From Bradyrhizobium sp. CCBAU 51765 (GTDB taxonomy: Bacteria > Pseudomonadota > Alphaproteobacteria > Rhizobiales > Xanthobacteraceae), in assembly GCF_015291725.1 (NCBI RefSeq), contig NZ_CP030038.1, positions 5,755,001 through 5,819,000 of the forward strand: 64,000 nucleotides of DNA, in the 5' to 3' direction. Position 1 is the stretch's first letter, and each line of letters opens with the position of its first letter. Under the pieces are notes generated by a model. That model saw only the letters and a program-made list of their open reading frames with translations, did no database searches and was not told the DNA's origin. Positions 42,805 to 50,985 of this stretch are shown here, piece by piece. Made by a program: the position numbers and the translations under genes.

Positions 42805-43293
42805 ATGAAATTCTTTGGGCGATCTGGATTGGCAATCAGCATCGGGGCGGCGCTGCTCTTCTCGGTTTCGGCGAGCCATGCTCAGTCGTCCGGACCGTTT
42901 GCCGGTTTCGACGGTGCGTGGACCGGCACCGGCACGGTGTCGTTGTCCGACGGTTCCACCGAGCGCATTCGCTGCAAGGCGGACTACAAGGTGGCCGGCA
43001 GCGGCCTCAACCTGAAGCAGGCGCTGCACTGCGCCTCCGACAGCTACAAGTTCGACCTCACCAGCGACGTGACGAGCCAGGGCGAGCGCATCTCCGGCAA
43101 TTGGAGCGAGTCCAGCCGCAACATCTTCGGCAATCTCCAGGGTACCGCTGGCGGCGGCCAGATCGACGTGTTCGTCGAAGCCAACGGCTTTGCCGCCAAC
43201 CTGTCGCTGCGCACCAACGGCACCAAGCAGACCGTGCAGATTTCCTCCAAGGGCGAGATCCGCGGCGTCAACATCACGATGACGAGGGGCTGA
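42805..43293 (+). CDS. Secreted hypothetical protein (162 aa)
   Basis: Unknown function. A Sec signal covers about residues 1-27 (RSGLAISIGAALLFSVSASHA). The mature part is rich in Gly/Ser/Thr with alternating hydrophobic residues, suggesting a small beta-barrel or lipocalin-like fold (FDGAWTGTGTVSLSDGS, ISGNWSESSRNIFGNLQGTAGG), with one pair of cysteines (near 53 and 72). A terminator hairpin follows at 43319, so it is probably a single-gene unit. No catalytic motif is visible. Confidence 0.78.
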   Translation: MKFFGRSGLAISIGAALLFSVSASHAQSSGPFAGFDGAWTGTGTVSLSDGSTERIRCKADYKVAGSGLNLKQALHCASDSYKFDLTSDVTSQGERISGNWSESSRNIFGNLQGTAGGGQIDVFVEANGFAANLSLRTNGTKQTVQISSKGEIRGVNITMTRG

Positions 43294-43318
43294 CGCCCTC
43301 CCCGCTGCGAAAGGATAC

Positions 43319-43350
43319 AGCCTCCGGCTCTCGCGACCCGGGGGCTTTTT
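43319..43350 (+). terminator. Rho-independent terminator
   Basis: AGCCTCCGG / CCGGGGGCT stem of nine pairs (one G-T) followed by TTTT, 25 bases after the stop of the small secreted protein. Confidence 0.75.
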
Positions 43351-43368
43351 GCTGACATCGCTGCAAAC

Positions 43369-44214
43369 GTGAAGCCAACTCGCAGACATTTGCTCAAGGC
43401 CATCGGGCTGTTCGCCGCCAGTCCCGCCTTCGCCAACGAGCAACCGCGGGTCCGGCGAGACACGAACATGCGATCCTCGTCAGTGAAGCCGCGTCACGTG
43501 CTCTGCTTTCTCGGCAAGGACGAAAGCCTGCTGAATCCGCCGGAGGCGGTTGCCAGGACGATCGCCGATTTCAACTTCGAGATCGACCGTACCTATTCGC
43601 AGGCCAAACCCGATCCGCACATGGACCGGTCGTTCGGCGTGTGCTGGGACCGGGTCTTCCCGAAAGCATGGTCCGACACGGACGAAGCTGCCGTGGTCAA
43701 CCACAAGGCGGTCCTCTACGTGCTGGGCCCGCCCATGGAGCAGCAGAAGACGGTCGCCTATTCGGCTGCCGCTTTGCGCATCGTCGAGGAGATGATCGAG
43801 GCCGGGGCGACCGCCGTGAAGGGCGAGAGCGCGGGCGTTGCTCATGGCCTCGGGCGATGGCGCAGTCTCGCCGATCAGGCGCGCAAGGGCGCCAGCACCG
43901 GCCAGGGTCTTGCCGTGACCCCCGCCGTCGCCAAGGCATGCCGCCTCGCCTTCGCCAAGCGCCCGCTCGGCGGCGACACCTACAACGAAAGCGTCGGCTT
44001 CCACCTCGTCGGACTGCCGGATATCTATGTCGCGAAGGCACGCGGCAGCGACCGGAATGCCGTGAAGCTGATGGACGAGATCGCAGACGCAATGGCCGAG
44101 CGCGGCGTCGATGCGACGCTGCGCGATCGCAAGCTCGCGCTGTCGCGGGAGCAGGACTACGCCGAGGGCGACTTCAAGTTCAATCCGTACGGGATCGTCC
44201 GTATCGAGGCCTGA
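43369..44214 (+). CDS. Hypothetical protein with Tat-like signal (281 aa)
   Basis: No family recognised with confidence. The N-terminus TRRHLLKAIGLFAASPAFA looks like a twin-arginine signal, supporting the GTG start at 43369; an ATG at 43468 would remove it. The rest is a mixed alpha/beta domain with a hydrophobic strand VLYVLGPPM and an Ala-rich helix, KTVAYSAAALRIVEEMIEAGATAVKGESAG. A conserved-looking C-terminal segment is SREQDYAEGDFKFNPYGIVRIEA. It converges with the RND exporter gene. Coding on this strand is supported by codon pattern and lack of stops, but antisense frames are also open. Confidence 0.6.
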   Translation: MKPTRRHLLKAIGLFAASPAFANEQPRVRRDTNMRSSSVKPRHVLCFLGKDESLLNPPEAVARTIADFNFEIDRTYSQAKPDPHMDRSFGVCWDRVFPKAWSDTDEAAVVNHKAVLYVLGPPMEQQKTVAYSAAALRIVEEMIEAGATAVKGESAGVAHGLGRWRSLADQARKGASTGQGLAVTPAVAKACRLAFAKRPLGGDTYNESVGFHLVGLPDIYVAKARGSDRNAVKLMDEIADAMAERGVDATLRDRKLALSREQDYAEGDFKFNPYGIVRIEA

Positions 44215-44246
44215 GAGCGCTGGCCGCCTTCGCCGACCTGCCGCGC

Positions 44247-46613
44247 TCAGATCGCGGGCTTGTCGGGGCCCTGAAGCCTGGCGTGCAGATTGATCAGCCA
44301 CATCGCCGTCGGCCGCAGGATGAAGAGGTCGGCGACAAGGGCCATGACCATCGAGAAGGCGCTGAGCCAGCCGAACAGCCGCAGCGACGGCAGGTCCGAG
44401 AACACGGTGACGACGAGGCCGCAGGCCAGCACCACCGTGGTCAGGATCAGGGCCGGGCCGACCAGCACGGTGGCCCGCTCCACCGCGAGCGCCGAGCCGA
44501 CGCCCGGCTTGCTCTCGAGCCTCAAGCGGTTGAGGAAGTGGATGGTCGCGCTCAAGCCCAGGCCGAACGAGACGGTGAGCGCGACGACGCTGGCGAATTG
44601 CAGGCCCTCGCCCATCGCCCAAAGCACCGTTCCCGACATCACCACCGGGAAGATGCCCGGCAGAATGCAGGCGAACATCACCACCCAGGAGCGGAAGGCG
44701 AGGCCGATGAAGATCGCGACCAGCGCAAATTCGATGGTGAGGCCGTGGTTCAGCTTCTCGATCATGCTGGCCGAGTTGCGCGCAGCGATGGCGGCAAGAC
44801 CCGTCACCGCGATCTCGTAGCCGGGATGCTTCTTGCGGACGGCGTCGAGCTCGTGGTCGAGCTTGTCGACGATCGGCAGGAGCTGGCTGGAATCCTTGTC
44901 CGGTACGCGGCCGGCGACCACGACGGCATCCTGCGCGGCATCGATGAACCGCCGCACCAGGTGCTCGGGGATGACGTTGACATATTCCTTCAACGTCGCC
45001 ACGTCGGCGCTGCCCGCCTTCTCGGCCAGCCAGCGGCGCAGCGTCTCCAGCGACCAGACGTTGCCGACACCGGCCGTCTTCTCCACGGTCGCATGCACGT
45101 CGGCGATGGTCTGGAGCGTCTCCGGCGAATAGAGCGATTCGCCCTTGGGGAACTGGATCAGCACGTTGACCGGGTTGGCGCCGGTCAGCTTGGCATCGAG
45201 CCGGTCGCTGGCGGCGACCGCCTGGCGCTTGTCCGGCACCTGGTCGGCGAGCCGGTAGCGCGGCTCCAGATTGGCATAGATGACGCCGAGGCCGCCGACG
45301 AACAGCACTGCGATCAGGCTGAACAGGCCGGGACGGCCGACCATGCGCACCGCGATCCAGTAGCAGAAATTGCGCAGGGCCTGGACGCCGGCATCCGCGC
45401 TCTGGAACTTGACGGCGAACACCTTCTCGTTGCGCACGAGCAGGACGCCGAACACCGGCACCAGCGACAGCACCGCGACCAGCGCGATGATGGTGGCGGC
45501 GAGCCCAGCCTCGCCGAACTTGCGGATCAGGTCGGAGTCGGAGAATTGCAGCGCGATGAAGGAAATGCCGGCCGTGCCGTGCGTCAGCACGCAGGCGGGT
45601 CCCACCACCAGCACCGCGTTCTTGAACGCGGTGAACTTGTCCTGTCCTGCGATCAGCCGGTCGCGCGCGGCGAAGGTGAGCTGCATCGAGTCCGAGAAGC
45701 TGATGACCATGATGAGTGGCGTCATCACGTTCAGGAACATGTTGAGGTTGAAATTGGCCCAGCCGAGCGCGCCGAGCGCCAGCAGGATCGCGATCATCGG
45801 TGGGAATGCCGCCGCGACCATGAACGAGATCTTGCGGAAGAAGATGATGGCGATGATGCAGCCGGCGAGAATGCCGAGGATGTTGTAGGTCAGCCCGTCG
45901 CGCTCGACCGCGTTGCGGATCTCGAGCTGCATCACCGGAACGCCGGAGAGCTGCACGTTGAGCCCGGTGTCGCCGAGGTCCTCCTTCATCAGCGCGCGGA
46001 TGTCGCCGACGGTCTTGGTCAGCTTGTTGGAGCCGACCACATCAGGATCGAGCGAGAGCACGATCAGCGCCAGCGTGCCGTCCTCCGACAGCAGCTTGCC
46101 GCGGATGATCTCGTTGTTCTTGACGGTCTCGATGAACTTGTCATAGGCGGCCCCCTCGGGGAGCTCGGCCGGGAACAATGCCGCCGGCAGCTTGCCCGGG
46201 GCCGGCGCCTGACGTGCCGAGAACAGCGAGACCAGTCCGCGCGTGCCATCGACCAGCTGCAGGTCGGTGACGAAGTCACGCAGCTTCTCGAGGTTGCTGC
46301 GGTCCAGGAGGGTCTTGCCCTCGACCACGACGAGGACGTCGAACTCCTCGGCCGGGAACTTCTTCGTCACCTCTTCATACTGCTTGAATTCGCGGGTGTC
46401 GGAGCGGAAGAGCTGCGACAGCGAATCGTCGATCTTGATCCGGTGGATGCCGAACACGGCGCCGACGATCAGCGCCAGCAGGACGATGCAGGAGACGATC
46501 GGCGCCCGAACGGCGATCAGCCCGAGGCGCTCCAGCCCGAAGGCGATCGAGGACGCAGGTCCCTGCTCGACCTTGTCGACATGAACCTCATTCTCGCTGT
46601 GCTTTTCGAGCAT
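44247..46613 (-). CDS. RND/MMPL superfamily exporter, HpnN-like
   Basis: 788-residue membrane transporter with two RND repeats: a helix at about 38-56, a periplasmic loop to 240, five helices near 248-400, a second helix-loop starting near 430, and five C-terminal helices. Segments such as TPLIMVISFSDSMQLTFAARDRL and VSFGLGLSATIHFLNRLRLE mark the central helices of each half. It is similar in layout to HpnN encoded at 27028-29616 but shorter and clearly divergent. It lies near hpnP and the eut genes, suggesting a lipid or hydrophobic substrate; that is inference only. No adaptor gene is present, as expected for this class. Confidence 0.87.
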   Translation of the reverse strand: MLEKHSENEVHVDKVEQGPASSIAFGLERLGLIAVRAPIVSCIVLLALIVGAVFGIHRIKIDDSLSQLFRSDTREFKQYEEVTKKFPAEEFDVLVVVEGKTLLDRSNLEKLRDFVTDLQLVDGTRGLVSLFSARQAPAPGKLPAALFPAELPEGAAYDKFIETVKNNEIIRGKLLSEDGTLALIVLSLDPDVVGSNKLTKTVGDIRALMKEDLGDTGLNVQLSGVPVMQLEIRNAVERDGLTYNILGILAGCIIAIIFFRKISFMVAAAFPPMIAILLALGALGWANFNLNMFLNVMTPLIMVISFSDSMQLTFAARDRLIAGQDKFTAFKNAVLVVGPACVLTHGTAGISFIALQFSDSDLIRKFGEAGLAATIIALVAVLSLVPVFGVLLVRNEKVFAVKFQSADAGVQALRNFCYWIAVRMVGRPGLFSLIAVLFVGGLGVIYANLEPRYRLADQVPDKRQAVAASDRLDAKLTGANPVNVLIQFPKGESLYSPETLQTIADVHATVEKTAGVGNVWSLETLRRWLAEKAGSADVATLKEYVNVIPEHLVRRFIDAAQDAVVVAGRVPDKDSSQLLPIVDKLDHELDAVRKKHPGYEIAVTGLAAIAARNSASMIEKLNHGLTIEFALVAIFIGLAFRSWVVMFACILPGIFPVVMSGTVLWAMGEGLQFASVVALTVSFGLGLSATIHFLNRLRLESKPGVGSALAVERATVLVGPALILTTVVLACGLVVTVFSDLPSLRLFGWLSAFSMVMALVADLFILRPTAMWLINLHARLQGPDKPAI

Positions 46614-46822
46614 GCCTTATCCAGTTCCTAAATCGGCTCGGTCTTGAGAGCTTGTTGCGCCCCGCGAACGGCTTGAAAACGCCATACCAATGGGAGGCTT
46701 GCCCTTTGAAAATGCGCGGAAAATCGCCGCGAGGGGTTTAGCAGGTCAACAGGTCTTCTCGCAAGCAGGCGAAGCGTGCCCGAATCGATCAAGAAGCGGC
46801 GATTTCGGGTCCCGACCGCCTA

Positions 46823-47608
46823 TCATCCCGGCGGCGCCGTGCCAATTCGACGCGGCGCCCGGTCCGTGCTCTCGTCCTTCAGAGCCACGCCAGTGGTCTC
46901 CCGCGCGAGCCCCTCACGGACGAGCCAGGCGATCTTGAAGGCGGCCTCGTCGTAGTTCAAACCAGCGTGGTGGATGTTCGACACGCAATTGCGTTCGGCA
47001 TCGGTCCGGCCGGGCTTCGGTGCGAAGGTCAGATAGGCGCCGAGACTGTCGGGCGCGGACAGGCCGGGCCGTTCGCCGATCAGCATCGCGACCATGCGTG
47101 CCCCGAGAATGGCGCCGATCTCGTCGCCGAGCGCGACGCGCGCGCCCGATGCGACAACGACATGGCCGATCGCGACGTCATCCCCCTGCGCAAGCAATGG
47201 CAACAGGCGCCTCACCAGGATCGCCGCATGGGCCTGAACCGCCGCCGCAGACAGGCCGTCTCCGATCACAATCGCGAGCTGGCACGGCGCCGGGGCGCTT
47301 CGTGCCAGAAGCTGCGCCGAACCGGGTTCAAGCTGTCGTCCCAGATCCGGCCGCCGCAGATAGTCGCTGCGATCGACCGCCCGGCTCCTCACTTCGGTCA
47401 CGGCAAGTCCGAGCGCGCCGAGGTCGGCGACCAGGCGCGGCGTGTCGAAGGCGGCATGCACGGCATCGCGCGCGCGGGCATGGTCCAGCGTGAAATCAAG
47501 CAGCGCCCTCGTCGGCATGCTCGCGCCGCTGCGCCCGAGCGCGACGCGCGCGGGCGTGAACGCCCGCAGATCGAGGGTCGGTCGGCGCGGCAGAGCCGGA
47601 TCAGACAT
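46823..47608 (-). CDS. eutC: Ethanolamine ammonia-lyase light chain
   Basis: 261-residue small subunit of the adenosylcobalamin-dependent lyase that converts ethanolamine to acetaldehyde and ammonia. Family landmarks: TPARVALGRSGASMPTRALLDF, LAIVIGDGLSAAAVQAHA and MLIGERPGLSAPDSLGAYLT, then NCVSNIHHAGL near the C-terminus. Its start lies six bases after the hpnP stop, so it is translated together with hpnP rather than directly after eutB. No Eut microcompartment genes are present, as in the short eut systems of soil bacteria. Confidence 0.95.
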   Translation of the reverse strand: MSDPALPRRPTLDLRAFTPARVALGRSGASMPTRALLDFTLDHARARDAVHAAFDTPRLVADLGALGLAVTEVRSRAVDRSDYLRRPDLGRQLEPGSAQLLARSAPAPCQLAIVIGDGLSAAAVQAHAAILVRRLLPLLAQGDDVAIGHVVVASGARVALGDEIGAILGARMVAMLIGERPGLSAPDSLGAYLTFAPKPGRTDAERNCVSNIHHAGLNYDEAAFKIAWLVREGLARETTGVALKDESTDRAPRRIGTAPPG

Positions 47609-47614
47609 GTCGCA

Positions 47615-49201
47615 TCATTCGGCCGGAACGGCGGCCTCGCGCAGCCGGATCGAATAGTTCGAGGCGTTCTGCTTGCCGCTGGAGGCCGCGCGCGCAAAGG
47701 TGATGAGATGGTGCGCAATCAGCGTGCAGCCGATCAGGCCTTCGATGTCGCCGCGCTTGATGCGTCCGAGCGCGAACTTCCAGAACACGCGCCTGTAGTC
47801 GCCGAGCACGCCGACCTTCCAGAAGATGTTGCGCAACATGACGAGGCCGCGCCGGATGTTCGGCCAGGTCTTCATCTCGTCCGGCACCGGCATCTTGACT
47901 CGGCGCACGTAAACATTGTCGCACTGATACTGGTAGCGCGCGTAAACCTTCTCGGGCGCGTAGGCGACCGCCATCGCATGCTTCCACGAAGCGACGACCT
48001 CGTCATAAGGCAACAGGAAGTCGACGTTGGAATCGCGACCGTCGTCGTGGACCAGGCGGCCCTCGCGCTCCAACCGGTCCCACAGCGGCGTCTTGGGCAG
48101 CGCCTGGAGCAGGTTGATGGTGAGCAGCGGAATCCGGGACTCGTCGACGAAAGCGAGTAGCGCTTCCGAGGTGTTCGGCTTGTCGGTATCGAGCCCCATG
48201 ATGATGCCGGACACGACCTCCATGCCGTAGGAGTTGATGGTGTGCACGCCCTCCAGGATCGGGACCATCATGTTGTGGTCCTTCTGCATCGCCTTCAGCG
48301 CGTCCGGATCGGGCGTCTCGATGCCGCAGAAGATGGTGACGAAATAGGCCTCGCGCATCTTCTCGAGGATCTCGGGCCTCTTGGCGATGTTGAGCGTCGC
48401 CTCACAGGCGAGCCGCACCACGTAGCCGGTCCGCTTCTGCCATTCGATCAGATGCGGCAACAGGTCCAGCGCCGCCTTGCGGTTGCCGATGAAATTGTCG
48501 TCGACGAAATAGACCGTGTCGGTCATGCCGCATTCGCGCAGGCGATCGAGCTCGGCGATGATCTGCTGCGGCGACTTGATGCGCGGATTGCGGCCGTAGA
48601 GGCCGGGGATGTCGCAGAACTCGCACTGATAGGGACAGCCGCTGGAGTACTGGATGCTGCCGAGGAAATACTTCTTCACGTCGGCGAGCTCGTAGGCCGG
48701 AATCGGAAACTCCGTCATCGGCACGCGGTCCCTGGTGGTCAGCACCACCTGGGCCTCGGGACGCGAGGTGTCGCGCGACAGGATATCGATCAGCTGGTTG
48801 GTGGCGTCGCCGAGCTCGCCGACATGCAGATAGTCGAAGGACGGATAATAGTCCGGGCAGGCGCTGACCGAGGGCCCGCCGAGCGCGACCGGCAGATCGA
48901 ATTCATGTGCGCGGCGGCAGATGTCGTTCATCTGCTGGCGCTGGATGTGCATGCCGCTGACGAAGACCGCTTCCGCCCATTCGAATTCCTCCTTCGTCGT
49001 CCGGCGCAGGTTCTCGTCGACGAACTTGACCTGCCACTCTGTCGGAAGGTAGGCGGAGATCAGCAGCAGCCCCTGCGGCGGCATGAAGGCGCGGACGCCG
49101 TCGGTCAAGGGATAGGAATGCTCGAACGTACCGAAGGACGAGGTGTAGCGCGGAAACACGCAGAGAATCCGCCGGGACGTTCCGTTACTTTCAGCTCGCA
49201 T
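47615..49201 (-). CDS. hpnP: HpnP, hopanoid C-2 methyltransferase (B12-binding radical SAM)
   Basis: 528-residue class B radical SAM methyltransferase making 2-methylhopanoids. The N-terminal cobalamin-binding fold covers about residues 10-150 (ILCVFPRYTSSFGTFEHSYP; PVALGGPSVSACPDYYP). The radical SAM motif CPYQCEFC gives C189, C193 and C196, with SIQYSSGCP before it as in HpnP. DUF4070-like C-terminal sequence follows. The ATG at 49201 has GGGGGAG upstream. The gene sits between eutB (150 bases upstream) and eutC (six bases downstream). In Rhodopseudomonas hpnP is controlled by EcfG; no clear EcfG site was found here. Confidence 0.93.
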   Translation of the reverse strand: MRAESNGTSRRILCVFPRYTSSFGTFEHSYPLTDGVRAFMPPQGLLLISAYLPTEWQVKFVDENLRRTTKEEFEWAEAVFVSGMHIQRQQMNDICRRAHEFDLPVALGGPSVSACPDYYPSFDYLHVGELGDATNQLIDILSRDTSRPEAQVVLTTRDRVPMTEFPIPAYELADVKKYFLGSIQYSSGCPYQCEFCDIPGLYGRNPRIKSPQQIIAELDRLRECGMTDTVYFVDDNFIGNRKAALDLLPHLIEWQKRTGYVVRLACEATLNIAKRPEILEKMREAYFVTIFCGIETPDPDALKAMQKDHNMMVPILEGVHTINSYGMEVVSGIIMGLDTDKPNTSEALLAFVDESRIPLLTINLLQALPKTPLWDRLEREGRLVHDDGRDSNVDFLLPYDEVVASWKHAMAVAYAPEKVYARYQYQCDNVYVRRVKMPVPDEMKTWPNIRRGLVMLRNIFWKVGVLGDYRRVFWKFALGRIKRGDIEGLIGCTLIAHHLITFARAASSGKQNASNYSIRLREAAVPAE

Positions 49202-49351
49202 CAAAGCTCCCCCGCCACGCTCGATCGATAGTGCGGAAATTGCCAGCCAGACTCAGGGTAATGCTGTCGCCGGAATTTCTCAATATTGTGGCACAAGCAC
49301 AATTCCGGGGGGCGCCGATAGTTTCATCGGGGTGCGAGTTCGCGCGCCCCC

Positions 49352-50734
49352 TCACGCGATCAACCGTGAGGCAAAATCGGGCAGCAGGCCTGCATCGCGG
49401 GCCAGGCGGAGATCGGCGCCTGTAATTCCCGACTGCACCAGCCAGTCGTCGAATTCCGGCGCGCGGCGCAAGCCGAAGACGTCTCGGACATAGAGCGCGT
49501 CGTGAAAAGACGTCGACTGGTAGTTCAGCATGACGTCGTCGGCGCCGGGGACGCCCATGATGAAGGTGACGCCGGCGGCTGCGAGCAGCGTCAGCAGATT
49601 GTCCATGTCGTCCTGGTCCGCCTCGGCATGGTTGGTGTAGCAGATGTCGACCCCGAGCGGCAGGCCCAGCAGCTTGCCGCAGAAATGATCCTCCAGTCCA
49701 GCCCGGATGATCTCCTTGCCGTCATAGAGATATTCCGGGCCGATGAAGCCGACCACGCTGTTGACGAGAAGCGGGGCAAAAGCGCGGGCGACCGCATAGG
49801 CGCGCGCCTCGCAGGTCTGCTGGTCGACCCCGTGATGGGCACCCGCCGACAGCGCCGAGCCCTGGCCGGTCTCGAAATACATCACGTTCTGCCCGACGGT
49901 GCCGCGCCGCAGCGACAGCCCGGCCTGCTGCGCCTCTTTCAGGAGCGCGAGATCGATGCCGAAACTGCGGTTGGCGGCCTCGGTGCCGGCGACCGACTGG
50001 AAGACGAGGTCGACCGGCACGCCCTGCCCGATCAGCGACAGGGTCGTCGTGACATGGGTCAGCACGCAGCCTTGCGTCGGGATCTTCAGCCGCGCGATGA
50101 CCTCGTCGAGCAGCCGCAGCAATTGGGCAATGACGGCAGGATCGTCACTCGCAGGATTGATGCCGATGCAGGCATCGCCGGCCCCCAGCAAAATGCCGTC
50201 GAGGATCGAGGCGGTGATGCCCCTGGCGTCGTCGAACGGATGGTTCGGCTGGAGCCGCGTGCTCATCCGCCCCTTCAGCCCGATGGTGTTGCGGAAAGCG
50301 GTGGTGACCTCGCATTTCCGCGCCGCCAGGATCAGATCCTGGTTGCGCATCAGCTTTGACACTGCGGCCGCCATCTCCGGCGTCATGCCGGGCGCGAGCT
50401 GGCGCAGGATGTCGGGCGTTGCAGCATCGGACAGCAACCAGTCGCGGAAGGCCCCGACCGTGAGCGATGCCACTGGCGCAAAGGCCTTGGCGTCGTGGCT
50501 GTCGATGACGAGGCGGGTGACCTCGTCGGTCTCATAGGGAATGACGGCTTCCTGGAGAAATTGGCCGAGCGGCACATCCGCCAGCGCCATCCGTGCCGCG
50601 ATCATCTGCTCGGAGCTGGCAGCGGCAATTCCGGCAAGCCGGTCGCCGGAGCGCGGCGGTGTCGCCTTCGCGAGGAGGTCGCGCAGATCCGGGAAGGTGT
50701 AGGTCGTGGCGTCGATGCTGTGGCGGTAGACCAC
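49352..50734 (-). CDS. eutB: Ethanolamine ammonia-lyase heavy chain
   Basis: 460-residue large catalytic subunit (TIM barrel) of the B12-dependent lyase. Conserved segments: RHSIDATTYTFPDLRDLLAK, LQPNHPFDDARGITASILDG, NVMYFETGQGSALSAGAHHG, EARAYAVARAF and GVDICYTNHAEADQDD. The GTG at 50734 is chosen because CGGAGAG lies just upstream and translation then starts MVYRHSID as in other EutB; a TTG at 50773 is the only longer option. Tandem 13-base repeats begin about 40 bases upstream. eutC is not next but follows after hpnP. Confidence 0.95.
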   Translation of the reverse strand: MVYRHSIDATTYTFPDLRDLLAKATPPRSGDRLAGIAAASSEQMIAARMALADVPLGQFLQEAVIPYETDEVTRLVIDSHDAKAFAPVASLTVGAFRDWLLSDAATPDILRQLAPGMTPEMAAAVSKLMRNQDLILAARKCEVTTAFRNTIGLKGRMSTRLQPNHPFDDARGITASILDGILLGAGDACIGINPASDDPAVIAQLLRLLDEVIARLKIPTQGCVLTHVTTTLSLIGQGVPVDLVFQSVAGTEAANRSFGIDLALLKEAQQAGLSLRRGTVGQNVMYFETGQGSALSAGAHHGVDQQTCEARAYAVARAFAPLLVNSVVGFIGPEYLYDGKEIIRAGLEDHFCGKLLGLPLGVDICYTNHAEADQDDMDNLLTLLAAAGVTFIMGVPGADDVMLNYQSTSFHDALYVRDVFGLRRAPEFDDWLVQSGITGADLRLARDAGLLPDFASRLIA

Positions 50735-50773
50735 GGGGCTCTCCGGGCTGGGTCGGCCAACGGCCGACTCCAA

Positions 50774-50820
50774 GACTATGCTGAAAGACTATGCTGAAAG
50801 ACTATCCTGAGACTATACCT
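50774..50820. repeat. Tandem 13-base repeat upstream of eutB
   Basis: Two identical units GACTATGCTGAAA (50774-50786, 50787-50799) are followed by shortened units GACTATCCTGA and GACTATACCT. They lie in the 251-base gap between eutB and the divergent chemoreceptor gene, within the probable eutB leader or promoter. Possible regulator binding sites or slippage products. Confidence 0.85.
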
Positions 50821-50985
50821 TGGGATCAAGACGCTGAAATATCTTACTTTTCGTTCGACCAAGGACGGACGGAGCCCGGCGGGCGCGTTAACGCCACATC
50901 CACCTTCCTCCTGCAAAGCTTTGCATCAATTCTACACGACCCCGCTCACCGGCCGCTTCAGGCCATTCCGGGCTCCCTGCACACC

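Noticed and set aside
43641..46631. 996-codon plus-strand frame opposite the RND exporter
   Set aside because: Antisense shadow, extremely His/Arg/Asp/Glu-rich; the minus strand has transmembrane RND repeats.
49202..49351. EcfG-type promoter (GGAAC-N16/17-CGTT) upstream of hpnP
   Set aside because: Only GGAATT-like sequences occur, with no CGTT at the right spacing.
50735..50985. Cobalamin riboswitch ahead of eutB
   Set aside because: No B12-box-like sequence (GCCACTG on the coding strand) found in the leader.
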